50,084 nucleotides of DNA from Sphingomonadales bacterium (GTDB lineage Bacteria; Pseudomonadota; Alphaproteobacteria; Sphingomonadales; Sphingomonadaceae). Of this stretch, positions 17,487 through 25,856 are shown one piece after another. The position numbers were made by a program, and so were the translations under genes. The DNA lies in assembly GCA_027488785.1 (NCBI GenBank), contig JAIYAY010000032.1, positions 1 to 50,084 on the forward strand. Reading direction: 5' to 3'. How positions within the stretch are numbered: the stretch's first letter is position 1; each line of letters begins with the position of its first letter. Below the pieces are notes generated by a model. The model was not told the origin of the DNA. It saw only the letters and a program-made list of their open reading frames with translations, and made no database searches.

Positions 17487-17907
17487 TTTCCATTAAAAGC
17501 ACCTATTTTCAGACCTTTCGGCAGTCTTCTGTCGAGGCGCGACTATCGCGCCCTGCGGCAGCGGTCGGAACAATATTGCACATTATCCCAATCCTTTGCC
17601 CATTTCTTGCGCCAAGCGAACGGCTTTGCACAGGCCGCGCACATTTTCGACGGAAGTTCGGACTTCTTAACCATCTTAGGCATTTGCTATCCAAATCTTT
17701 ATGAGCCGTGAAATGTTTCGTTACATTTTTATCGCATATGCGACTATATTTTTGCGAATGACACTAAGCAATTGCTGCGCAGCATTTGTGTCGTTAATAC
17801 CGCCATATGCTTCATAGCGGCTCAGGGGGATGCTGGGGGCAATTTAAAATCTCATCCCCAATAAAAGCCGGGTAAACCGGGATCGAATGAACAACAGGAG
17901 AGTGAAT
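17487..17907 (+). promoter_or_regulatory. Long leader/intergenic region ahead of TonB receptor, with hairpins
   Basis: About 420 bases without a convincing gene. Notable elements are a perfect 12-bp palindrome TCGCATATGCGA (17732-17743), the short palindrome GCTGCGCAGC near 17774, and a 7-bp long-range stem GGGGATG (17826-17832) with CATCCCC (17853-17859). The stem lies just ahead of the ribosome site AGGAG at 17896-17900. The palindrome could be an operator, and the hairpin would lie in the 5' leader of the receptor mRNA. No known riboswitch consensus was recognised. Confidence 0.4.
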
Positions 17908-20505
17908 ATGAAAATGGGTAATCATATGCTGAAGGCAGCCATGCTGTCGACGATTAGCATCGCTTCGCTGAGCGTTGGTTCAGCTGCCTTTGCACAAGAC
18001 AATACACCTCAGGCTAGCGACGCAGCTGATGAAAATGTCATCATCGTAACCGCTACGAAGCGCGAACAAACGCTGGAAGAAGTGCCTGTCGCCGTATCCG
18101 TAACATCCGCTGCATCCATTGAACGCGCCCAAGTTCGCGATCTGAGAGACTTGCAGACACTGGTTCCATCGCTGCGTGTTAGCCAGCTGCAAAGCTCGGC
18201 CAACACAAACTTCATCATTCGCGGCTTCGGTAACGGCGCGAACAACCCTGGTATTGAAGGTTCCGTCGGCGTATTCATTGACGGTGTTTACCGTTCGCGT
18301 TCCGCTGCTGCGATCAGCGACCTTCCCAATCTGCAACGCGTCGAAGTATTGCGCGGACCGCAATCAACTTTGTTCGGTAAGAACGCCTCGGCTGGCGTTA
18401 TCTCGATTGTTACCGCTGCACCAAGCTATGAATTCGGCGGATCTGCTGAACTAAGCTATGGCAATCGCAACGCAATCGTAGCGAAGGCCGATGTAACTGG
18501 CCCCATCGCTGAAAATATCGCTTTCAGCCTTGCTGGCGGTGTTAACAAGGCCGACGGTTACGGCACCAACCTGACCAACGGATCAAAAACAAGTGAACGT
18601 AACCGCTGGTACAGCCGCGCACAATTGCTGATCGAGCCTTCGGAAAGCTTCAAGCTCCGCTTGATCGCTGACTATGACAAGATTAACGAAAATTGCTGCT
18701 TCGTCGGCAACGTTCTGGATGGTCCAACTGGGAATGCCATTCGCGCCATCGGCGGCAAGGTAAACTCGCGCGGCATCTTCAGCTATACCGAATATCAGAA
18801 CTTTAATTCGGAAAATGACATCACCAATGGCGGCATTTCGATGCAGGCGGACTATGAAATGGGTTCGTTGAGCCTCACTTCCATCACCGCATATCGTGAG
18901 TCACGTGCCAAAACGAACGCAGACAGCGATTTCACCAGTGCAGATTTGATCGGCCAGAACCGTGGTGATGTCGACATCACCACAAAAACGCAGGAATTGC
19001 GTTTGGCGTCGGATTTTGATGGTCCATTCAACTTCTTGTTGGGTGCATATTATTTTGATGAAAGCATCAACAACAAGCAAGCGTTGACGCTGGGCCGTGA
19101 TTTCCGCAATTATGCAAGCGCTCTCACCGCCGGTGCATATGTTTCACTTGAGCCCACCATTCGGGCGGCCGGTGGCGTCCCTTCGACTGCAGCTCCATTT
19201 GGTGGCCAAGGCCAAGGACGTTTTGAAGATTGGGATTATAAGAACAAAGCTTATTCAATCTTCGGTACGGCAGACTTGGAATTGACCGATGGTCTCGTTT
19301 TGACCGGCGGTTTCAACTACACCAAAGATAAGAAGAACGTGGCCAGTGACATTCGGATTACCGACGTGTTCTCAGCAATCGATCTGGTTCAAGTTGGTGC
19401 CAATGCAGGTTTACCTGCATCACTTCCAGCGGGCTTTGTTCCGCCAGGTGGTACAGCACTCTCCGCCGGACTGTTCCCACGTATCAACAGTTGCGCCACC
19501 GTAACCAATGCGCCTGCGGCATCAACGCCAAACCCAACGCGTTCGGGCACCTGTAACCCGTTCCTTGGTCTTGCGGCATTGCAATTCTTGCCGCCATTCT
19601 TGAACATCCCGAATGCGGTTGAAGATGGCAAAACCAGTGATGGCAAGCTGACCTATTCGGCACGTTTGGCATGGGAAGCGACCGACAATCTCAACCTCTA
19701 TGCCAGCTATGGCACAGGGTTTAAGGCAACGTCATGGAACATGTCGATTGACTCCCGTCCATTCCGTGCCGACTTCGTTCCTGGCTCACCTGCACAAGGT
19801 GCACCATTAGCGTCGTCTGCCATTCGGACGGCTGGCCTTGCAACTGCTAACCTCACCAGCGGAACGCGTTATGCGCTTCCAGAAGAGGCGACGGTTATGG
19901 AATTCGGCATGAAAGCAAAATGGGACCGAGTTGCATTCAACCTGGCTGTTTTTGATCAAGCGATCAAAAACTTCCAAGGTAACAGCTTCATCGGTACAGG
20001 CTTCGTTCTGACCAATGCCGGTAAGCAGTCTACGCGTGGTGTCGAATTTGACAGCTCAATCAATCCGATAGATGCGTTGCAGTTACGCGCTGCGGTTACC
20101 TATCTTGACCCCAAATATGACAGCTATGTCGCTTCGGCATTTGGCGATCTTTCCGGACGGCGTCCGGCGGGTATTCCTAAATGGTCGACTACCATTGGCG
20201 CTACCTATACGGCAGAATTGAGTGGTGGTAATGCACTGATCCTGAATGCGGACTATCACATGGAGTCCAACACGCAGATCCTCGATGACCCAGCAACACG
20301 CCAGTATACGCGCGAAGTGAAGGATCTGGGTGCTTCGGCAACATTCCGTTTGGATAGCGGTCTGCAATTCTCGCTTTGGGGCCGCAACTTGACGAATGCG
20401 CAATATCTCACCGTCATCTTCCCAAGTGTTGTGCAGTCCGGTTCGCTTTCGGGCTATCCAAACCAACCGCGCACCTACGGCGCTTCGGTTAAGTACAAAT
20501 TCTAA
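17908..20505 (+). CDS. TonB-dependent outer membrane receptor
   Basis: An 865-residue outer membrane receptor that should import a scarce ligand using TonB energy. The signal peptide runs to about A29 (SVGSAAFA then QDN). The plug domain follows, from the TonB-box-like ENVIIVTATKREQTLEEVP to about residue 170, with RVEVLRGPQSTLFGKNASAG. The beta-barrel fills the rest and ends in an aromatic terminal strand (PRTYGASVKYKF). The VTATKREQ-type start is typical of the many sphingomonad receptors for plant or aromatic compounds and siderophores; the ligand is unknown. I start at ATG 17908 because AGGAG lies seven bases ahead; an in-frame ATG at 17887 overlaps that site. A strong terminator follows. 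Confidence 0.93.
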   Translation: MKMGNHMLKAAMLSTISIASLSVGSAAFAQDNTPQASDAADENVIIVTATKREQTLEEVPVAVSVTSAASIERAQVRDLRDLQTLVPSLRVSQLQSSANTNFIIRGFGNGANNPGIEGSVGVFIDGVYRSRSAAAISDLPNLQRVEVLRGPQSTLFGKNASAGVISIVTAAPSYEFGGSAELSYGNRNAIVAKADVTGPIAENIAFSLAGGVNKADGYGTNLTNGSKTSERNRWYSRAQLLIEPSESFKLRLIADYDKINENCCFVGNVLDGPTGNAIRAIGGKVNSRGIFSYTEYQNFNSENDITNGGISMQADYEMGSLSLTSITAYRESRAKTNADSDFTSADLIGQNRGDVDITTKTQELRLASDFDGPFNFLLGAYYFDESINNKQALTLGRDFRNYASALTAGAYVSLEPTIRAAGGVPSTAAPFGGQGQGRFEDWDYKNKAYSIFGTADLELTDGLVLTGGFNYTKDKKNVASDIRITDVFSAIDLVQVGANAGLPASLPAGFVPPGGTALSAGLFPRINSCATVTNAPAASTPNPTRSGTCNPFLGLAALQFLPPFLNIPNAVEDGKTSDGKLTYSARLAWEATDNLNLYASYGTGFKATSWNMSIDSRPFRADFVPGSPAQGAPLASSAIRTAGLATANLTSGTRYALPEEATVMEFGMKAKWDRVAFNLAVFDQAIKNFQGNSFIGTGFVLTNAGKQSTRGVEFDSSINPIDALQLRAAVTYLDPKYDSYVASAFGDLSGRRPAGIPKWSTTIGATYTAELSGGNALILNADYHMESNTQILDDPATRQYTREVKDLGASATFRLDSGLQFSLWGRNLTNAQYLTVIFPSVVQSGSLSGYPNQPRTYGASVKYKF

Positions 20506-20531
20506 TATCCTGAATTTCTCAGGAAAAAAGG

Positions 20532-20566
20532 AGCCGGGGCAGCCATCGCTGCTCCGGCTTTTTCTT
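20532..20566 (+). terminator. Rho-independent terminator after TonB receptor
   Basis: AGCCGGGGCAGC (20532-20543) pairs with GCTGCTCCGGCT (20548-20559) over 12 bp with one G-T pair and a 4-base loop, followed by TTTTTCTTT. Confidence 0.93.
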
Positions 20567-20651
20567 TAGGGGCAGTATATGCTCGCGCATTATCTCGAGC
20601 GCGTTTGTCCTAATACGCTTTTGCCTCGTGAATGATGCAATGCCGCCGCCT

Positions 20652-20749
20652 GTTATCCTGAAATAAATTCAGGATGGCGCAGGAACTATAAGGCACGCAA
20701 CAATCCAAAAAATAACGATATCGTCATCCCGAGATCGTTTCGGGATAAC
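20652..20749. repeat. Palindromic repeat units (two hairpins, reversed order)
   Basis: Two 28-base hairpin units lie here. One is GTTATCCTGAAATAAATTC... at 20652-20679, and the other starts CGTCATCCC at 20722 and ends GGGATAAC at 20749. They are diverged copies of the two arms of the 71-bp element found near groES (45568-45638 and 46180-46250), but in the opposite order. They fill the gap between the receptor terminator and tRNA-Phe. Confidence 0.8.
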
Positions 20750-20783
20750 GCACCAACGTCGGCGAATATCTTTACCGGAAAAA

Positions 20784-20858
20784 TGGTGCCCGAGGGCGGA
20801 TTTGAACCACCGACACGCGGATTTTCAATCCGCTGCTCTACCCCTGAGCTACTCGGGC
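20784..20858 (-). tRNA. tRNA-Phe (anticodon GAA)
   Basis: On the minus strand it reads GCCCGAGTAGCTCAGGGGTA at the 5' end and closes with GGGCACCA. The acceptor stem is GCCCGAG/CTCGGGC and the anticodon stem GCGGA/TCCGC. Loop TTGAAAA gives anticodon GAA for phenylalanine. The T-arm has GTTCAAATC, and CCA is encoded at 20784-20786. It lies downstream of yacG on the same strand. Confidence 0.96.
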
Positions 20859-20925
20859 TACGCAGTGAAAACCGCGTGGGAGCGCAGCCTATAGAGAGGC
20901 GATGCGCCTCTTGGCAAGCGCAAAA

Positions 20926-21105
20926 TCAGTCCGCGCCGTCGGAACCGATACTATCTTCATAATCGGCCGGCGGCCCGGGCACGCGATAGCCTTCATCCAA
21001 CCATTTCAGCAGGTCACGATCCTTGCAACCCTGACTACAAAAAGGTTTGGATTCAGCCACTACCGGCTTACCGCAGAGCGGGCATGCATTAGCTTTGCGC
21101 GACAT
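20926..21105 (-). CDS. yacG: DNA gyrase inhibitor YacG (zinc-binding)
   Basis: A small protein of 59 residues (63 if the ATG at 21117 is used). YacG binds a single zinc ion and inhibits DNA gyrase in E. coli. The four ligands are C8, C11, C23 and C27 in CPLC and PFCSQGC, with the usual RDLLKWLDEGYRVPG after them. The C-terminus is acidic. Its start lies inside the 3' end of the RNase gene, so it is translationally linked to the infA-maf-RNase cluster. Three in-frame ATGs (21117, 21111, 21105) are possible starts. Confidence 0.92.
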   Translation of the reverse strand: MSRKANACPLCGKPVVAESKPFCSQGCKDRDLLKWLDEGYRVPGPPADYEDSIGSDGAD

Positions 21106-22078
21106 GGACATGCCCATAGCCCGTCACCTTTTCATCCGCAACCACGACCATATCGGCGCCGGCAAGACGGACAGCCTCTGCGCGCCAACCCGCCCATTTC
21201 GGTGAATCTAGTAAGATTGCAACTTCTGGACGCGCCGTCACGCTGCGCACGCCGAAACCGCGTGACTCGGCAACCGCGCGCAACAGCCAATAAGCCTGCG
21301 TCTCGTCCGAAAGCGCCGCTATGCGCGTGCCGAACAAATGGTCAAGGACAGACGGCCTTGGCCGTGCACGCACGACTTGCATCATGCCATAGCCGTTAAT
21401 GGCGGTGCGTTCGAACGGACGCGGGTCAGCCAAGGACGCGGCATCAAAGGCTTCGGCAATCTGCGTGCGCTGTGTTTTGGACTCCATCGACACAAAATCG
21501 ATCAGGACCATCGCGCCAACTTGATACAGGCGCAACAGACGCGCAATCTCGGTCGCAGCGACCATATTGATGGCAAAGGCATCGCCGATACCGTCAACGT
21601 CAAACACCAGCCCTGCCTTGGTCCGCTGAAAGCTTATGGTGACATCGCCGACACGTGATTGCCCCGCAATGGCGATGTCAAAGCCCTCGGCGATTGGCGC
21701 CTTGATGATAGATTGACCCAGAGACGCCATACGGGCGTCCCACAGCACGTCTTTGCCAATCAGGTGTTCGTATGCACCCTCCCGCAATATGACCTCTGGT
21801 GGCTTATTACGGCCGGGCTCAGCGATAGCTTCACGCGTGACTTCGAACATTATCCGCGCGCCATCTGGCACACCCATTTTGCTGCGTAGCAAAAGCTCAC
21901 TGCCGTCGTCGGCCACGACATAGGCACCCGATGGCGTTTTGCGGTCAATGCGGCCCGCACCACATTCGCCCAAGGCCCATAAAGCATCGCGCTGGATATG
22001 GATTTCAACGATGTTCCCGTTTTCGACAAAAGCCGCGCGGCGCTCGCCCGGGGCATCATCGCGCCATATTTCAGTCAA
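21089..22078 (-). CDS. Short ribonuclease E/G-family protein
   Basis: A 329-residue relative of RNase G/E, well below the roughly 490 residues of E. coli RNase G. The N-terminus WRDDAPGERRAAFVENGNIV matches the start of RNase G relatives, and an S1-like part runs to about 100. The catalytic-core equivalents are degenerate. VFDVDGIG replaces the TxDxNSG metal motif, and LIDFVSM stands where RNase E has IDFIDM. The later FERTAINGYGMMQVVR matches the family. The zinc-link and small domain are absent. TTG 22078 overlaps the maf stop region and gives the family N-terminus. Short forms like this seem common in sphingomonads. Confidence 0.8.
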   Translation of the reverse strand: MTEIWRDDAPGERRAAFVENGNIVEIHIQRDALWALGECGAGRIDRKTPSGAYVVADDGSELLLRSKMGVPDGARIMFEVTREAIAEPGRNKPPEVILREGAYEHLIGKDVLWDARMASLGQSIIKAPIAEGFDIAIAGQSRVGDVTISFQRTKAGLVFDVDGIGDAFAINMVAATEIARLLRLYQVGAMVLIDFVSMESKTQRTQIAEAFDAASLADPRPFERTAINGYGMMQVVRARPRPSVLDHLFGTRIAALSDETQAYWLLRAVAESRGFGVRSVTARPEVAILLDSPKWAGWRAEAVRLAGADMVVVADEKVTGYGHVHVAQS

Positions 22079-22652
22079 GCGGATAGCCCGAAGCACGCAA
22101 TAAAGCGCGCGTTTCATATAAGGGCAAACCAATCACGCCCGAATGGCTGCCCGCCATCCAATCAATCAACGCCTCTGCCCTGCCCTGAATGGCATAGCCA
22201 CCGGCCTTACCCAGCCCTTCGCCGCTATCGATATAACTTTCAATTTCTTCTGCCGACAGACGTTTGAAACGCACGATGCTGTCACAAATCCGACTGCGCA
22301 TCCTGCCATTTCCGTCAATCACAGCCACGGCGCTGAGGACATGGTGGCGGCGGCCGCTGAGTAGGTTCAGGAACCCGCGCTGCAAGTCGGCATCGGCAGC
22401 TGGCGGCAATATCCTGCGGCCAACGGCGACGGTGGTGTCCCCTGCGACGACTATCTCTCCGGCATCACGTGGAACCGCAACGGCCTTTTCCTCGGCCATG
22501 CGTAGCGCATAGACACGCGGAGCCTCTCCCTTGCGGGGTGTTTCGTCAATATCTGGGGACGCGATGCGTGCAGGCGCTACACCTAACCGCGCGAGAAGAT
22601 CACGACGGCGCGGGCTGGATGAGGCCAATATAAGCGAGGGGTTCAGACTCAA
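22071..22652 (-). CDS. maf: Maf-family nucleoside triphosphate pyrophosphatase
   Basis: A 193-residue house-cleaning pyrophosphatase that hydrolyses non-canonical or excess nucleoside triphosphates (dTTP/UTP or m7GTP type). The nucleotide motif is LILASSSPRRRDLL (7-20). VAGDTTVAV holds the conserved aspartate, and LSGRRHHVLSAVAV and GKAGGYAIQGRAEALI are also present. The start appears to be TTG at 22652, as no ATG fits the conserved N-terminus. It overlaps the RNase gene by 8 bases and follows infA by 12 bases, so the three genes form one operon. Confidence 0.94.
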   Translation of the reverse strand: MSLNPSLILASSSPRRRDLLARLGVAPARIASPDIDETPRKGEAPRVYALRMAEEKAVAVPRDAGEIVVAGDTTVAVGRRILPPAADADLQRGFLNLLSGRRHHVLSAVAVIDGNGRMRSRICDSIVRFKRLSAEEIESYIDSGEGLGKAGGYAIQGRAEALIDWMAGSHSGVIGLPLYETRALLRASGYPLD

Positions 22653-22664
22653 GGTCTGCCGCCC

Positions 22665-22883
22665 TTATTTAAAGCGGTACGTGATCCGGCCTTTGGTCAG
22701 ATCATAAGGAGTCAGTTCGCACAGCACTTCGTCACCCACGAGAACGCGGATACGGTTTTTGCGCATCTTTCCGGCAGTATGGCCCAAAACTTCATGACCA
22801 TTTTCAAGCTCGACACGGAACATAGCATTGGGCAGCAATTCACGGACTGTCCCACGCATTTCGAGTAATTCTTCTTTTGCCAT
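22665..22883 (-). CDS. infA: Translation initiation factor IF-1
   Basis: A 72-residue single OB-fold protein that occupies the ribosomal A site with IF-2 and IF-3 during initiation. It starts [19 protein letters not shown] and ends GRITYRFK, with the standard [20 protein letters not shown] core, all at the canonical family length. It heads the leftward infA-maf-RNase-yacG cluster and is divergent from the second TonB receptor gene. Confidence 0.98.
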   Translation of the reverse strand: MAKEELLEMRGTVRELLPNAMFRVELENGHEVLGHTAGKMRKNRIRVLVGDEVLCELTPYDLTKGRITYRFK

Positions 22884-23062
22884 TCGGCCCCTTATATCTT
22901 CAAAAATCCAACGTTGCTGCGCCTGTAAACCTAATGTTTGAAAAAGGGAAGCGCTACAGTGTAATCGCCCTATTGCCGCAAAATGCGGCGCAGTTTAGAC
23001 GCGCGGCCTTGAAAATCGCGTTAAACTTCCGACGTAACAAGATGTAAAATGAGTTACTCCCC
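22884..23062. promoter_or_regulatory. Divergent promoter region of infA and TonB receptor
   Basis: This 179-base gap separates two divergent genes and should carry both promoters. On the plus strand TTAAAC near 23020 and TGTAAAAT near 23043 are candidates for promoter boxes ahead of the receptor. On the minus strand no box is obvious. No Fur-type palindrome was recognised. Confidence 0.35.
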
Positions 23063-25780
23063 ATGAACATATCCCGTTTGAGTGCGATTTTGTTGGCATC
23101 AACTGCCGTTCCCGTAATGGCGATGGACGACCTCCAAAGCACAGGCAGCACCGTCGCAATCGCCAGTGACAACATTGAAGATGCTGCTCAGGACGCACCG
23201 TCGCGCGAAATCGTCGTGACGGCTGAACGGATTAGGGGATCGGTGGACACCGACGTCCCCCCAGTGGAGCAGTTGAACGAGGCCGATATTGCCTCTTTGG
23301 GCGCATCATCCTTGACCGATGTTGTCGCGGCGGTCGCACCGCAAGCCAATTCCGGGCGTGGACGCGGCGGCGGTATGCCGATCATTTTGCTGAACGGCCA
23401 GCGCGTTTCGGGTTTCCGTGAGCTGCGTGATTTACCGCCAGAAGCCATCCGTCAGGTTCAGATTTTCCCAGAAGAAGTCGCGCTAAAATATGGTTTCCGC
23501 CCCGACCAACGGGTGATCAACTTCATCTTGAAGGACAATTTTGCCTCCTTCGCTTCCGAAATCGAACGTGCCCAGCCGCAGGATGGCGGCTTTGCCCGCA
23601 ATGAATTTGAAACGACGCTAACCCGCATTGGCAAAAACACGCGGTTTAATTTGGATATTGAGCTGGAGCGGTCGACCGCGCTGACCGAATCCGAACGCGA
23701 CCTGATATCTTCGGGTGGTTCGTTATTGGCGCGTGGCGGCAATATCAGCGGCCTTGGCGTCAATGGCGCGATTTCACCTGCCTTAAGCGCGCTTGCCGGA
23801 AGCAATGTGACCAAGGCTGGCGTTCCATTGGGTATATCTAACCCAAGTTTGGCGCAATTTGCCAGCACGGCAAACCGCCTGAATGACGGGGATATTGGCG
23901 ATGTACGGACTTTACTGCCCCGCACCGAACGGCTTGAGGTGAATGGCACATGGAGCAAGTCGCTTGGCCCGCAAACAATCTTGTCACTGAACGCGAACTA
24001 CGCGCTGACGGGCAACGAATCCTTGCTAGGCTTGCCTGGCACAAGCTTTGTTCTGCCCGGCAGCAGCCGATTTTCACCCTTCGGCCAGGATGTGACGCTC
24101 AGCCGCTATTTCGACAGCCCGCGCCCGCTTGAACGGGAAAGCGAAACGCATGTGTTTCAGACGGGCAGCACGTTTAACCATGCGCTGGGCGGATGGCGTT
24201 GGACAGTTACGGGCAATTATGCACGCAACGCCAATGACACTCGCACCACGCGCAACGCAGATTTCACCGCATTACGCGCCGGCGTTTTGGCAGGGACGAC
24301 AAACCCCTTTGCCGCTGACTTTGGTGCAAATTTATTGTTCCTCGCCCCTGATCTCGCCAGCAGTCTGAACCAGAATATGGACATGCGCAGCACGCTTGCG
24401 GGGACGGCGCTCAAATTACCCACGGGCGATGTGCAAATGACGTTCGCATCTGGCTTTACCCGCCAAATGCTCGACAGCGAAACCTGGCGTTCGGGCGTCA
24501 CAACCGACATATCCTTGCGTCGGAACATCATGAGCCATTCGGTCAACGCGGAATTGCCGCTGACGGGCCGCGATTTCGGCCTTGGCGCCGTGATTGGCGA
24601 ATGGTCGATCAATGGCAATATCGGTTATAGCGACCTGTCCGATTTCGGAAAGCTGATGGAATATGGCGCTGGCCTACGCTGGGCGCCGGCACGCAATCTG
24701 ACCTTCCAAGCATCGATCACGGGCGATGAAAACGCGCCAGGCATCGGCCAATTAGGTAATCCCACTTTAGTCACACCCAATGTGGCAACCTATGATTTTA
24801 CGCGCGGCGAAAGCCTGTTCATCAACGTCATTACCGGCGGCAACCCTGCCCTCATCGGAGAAAAGCGCCGCGATCTGATATTGAACGCGAACTGGAACCC
24901 CGATTTCATCAAGGATTTCGCGCTGCAATTCAACTATTTCAAAAACAACAGTCGGAATACAACGGCGGCATTCCCCTTGCTCACGCCAGAGATTGAAGCC
25001 GCCTTTGCCAGCCGCGTCGTACGCGATGTGAATGGCCGCTTGGTGAGCATCGACCAACGTCCGGTGAATTTCGACCGTGAAACGTCACAGCGTATCCGCT
25101 GGGGCTTTAACATATCGGGCAATATTGGCACGACCGCGGCCGCGCCTTGGCGTGGACCAGCCGGTGGCCCTCCTGCTGCTGCCGCAGGCGCTCCCGGCGC
25201 GCCGCGGGCCGCAGGCGGCGGCTTTGGTGGTCGCGGCTTCGGTGGCGGCTTTGGCGGTGGCGGTCCCCGTTTTGGCGCACCCGGCGGCGGCCAGCCCAGC
25301 CGTTGGAACATCGCTTTATACCATAGCTACCGTATAGAAGATGAAATCCTTATCCGTCCCGGCGTGCCTGTGCTCGATTTGCTCAATGGTTCAGCCACCA
25401 GCAGCAACGGCGGGGCATCGCGGCATGAGGTCGAGCTTTCGGGCGGTCTGTTTCACAAGGGTTATGGCTTCCGGCTACAAGGGACCTATAAGAGCGGTAC
25501 CACCGCCGACGGCACTGGTCTTGCCGGTAGCAATGACCTGCGGTTTAGCGACATTGCCGCCATCAGCGCGTTCTTGTTCGTCAACTTGGACCAACAAGCC
25601 AGCGTCATAAAGGCTGTGCCATTGCTGAAAGGTAGCCGCATTTCCTTCCGGATTGATAATATCCTAAACGATATTGTCGATGTCCGCGACCAGAATGGCA
25701 ATGTGCCGCTGGGCTATCAGCCCGGCTATATCGACCCGCGAGGCCGGGTATTTGAATTGAGCTTCAGAAAGCGTTTCTGA
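23063..25780 (+). CDS. TonB-dependent receptor with Gly/Ala/Pro-rich insertion
   Basis: A 905-residue outer membrane receptor. A short signal peptide ends at VMA (about residue 20). The plug part contains EIVVTAERI, a FILLNGQ-like IILLNGQRVSGF, and RQVQIFPEEVALKYGFRPDQRVINFIL. The barrel follows and ends in YIDPRGRVFELSFRKRF with terminal phenylalanine. Residues about 689-746 form a low-complexity stretch rich in Gly, Ala, Pro and Arg, between two predicted barrel strands (RIRWGFNISGN and SRWNIALYHSYRI). This is probably a long surface loop. The ligand is unknown. I recall sphingomonad receptors with a similar Gly-rich loop, so the insertion may be a subfamily trait. Confidence 0.87.
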   Translation: MNISRLSAILLASTAVPVMAMDDLQSTGSTVAIASDNIEDAAQDAPSREIVVTAERIRGSVDTDVPPVEQLNEADIASLGASSLTDVVAAVAPQANSGRGRGGGMPIILLNGQRVSGFRELRDLPPEAIRQVQIFPEEVALKYGFRPDQRVINFILKDNFASFASEIERAQPQDGGFARNEFETTLTRIGKNTRFNLDIELERSTALTESERDLISSGGSLLARGGNISGLGVNGAISPALSALAGSNVTKAGVPLGISNPSLAQFASTANRLNDGDIGDVRTLLPRTERLEVNGTWSKSLGPQTILSLNANYALTGNESLLGLPGTSFVLPGSSRFSPFGQDVTLSRYFDSPRPLERESETHVFQTGSTFNHALGGWRWTVTGNYARNANDTRTTRNADFTALRAGVLAGTTNPFAADFGANLLFLAPDLASSLNQNMDMRSTLAGTALKLPTGDVQMTFASGFTRQMLDSETWRSGVTTDISLRRNIMSHSVNAELPLTGRDFGLGAVIGEWSINGNIGYSDLSDFGKLMEYGAGLRWAPARNLTFQASITGDENAPGIGQLGNPTLVTPNVATYDFTRGESLFINVITGGNPALIGEKRRDLILNANWNPDFIKDFALQFNYFKNNSRNTTAAFPLLTPEIEAAFASRVVRDVNGRLVSIDQRPVNFDRETSQRIRWGFNISGNIGTTAAAPWRGPAGGPPAAAAGAPGAPRAAGGGFGGRGFGGGFGGGGPRFGAPGGGQPSRWNIALYHSYRIEDEILIRPGVPVLDLLNGSATSSNGGASRHEVELSGGLFHKGYGFRLQGTYKSGTTADGTGLAGSNDLRFSDIAAISAFLFVNLDQQASVIKAVPLLKGSRISFRIDNILNDIVDVRDQNGNVPLGYQPGYIDPRGRVFELSFRKRF

Positions 25781-25801
25781 CCATCCGGATCAGCGCATAA
25801 A

Positions 25802-25833
25802 AAACCCCGCCGGAATTGCTTCCAGCGGGGTTT
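25802..25833. terminator. Bidirectional terminator between TonB receptor and hppA
   Basis: AAACCCCGCCGGAA (25802-25815) pairs with TTCCAGCGGGGTTT (25820-25833) over 14 positions with one mismatch and a TTGC loop. A-runs and T-runs on either side allow it to end transcription of both convergent genes. Confidence 0.9.
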
Positions 25834-25856
25834 CTAAGCTTAATATTCTTTATGCG

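Noticed and set aside
20652-20858. Integrated element at tRNA-Phe
   Set aside because: tRNA-Phe is intact, there is no integrase and no direct repeat of the tRNA end nearby; the region holds only short palindromes.
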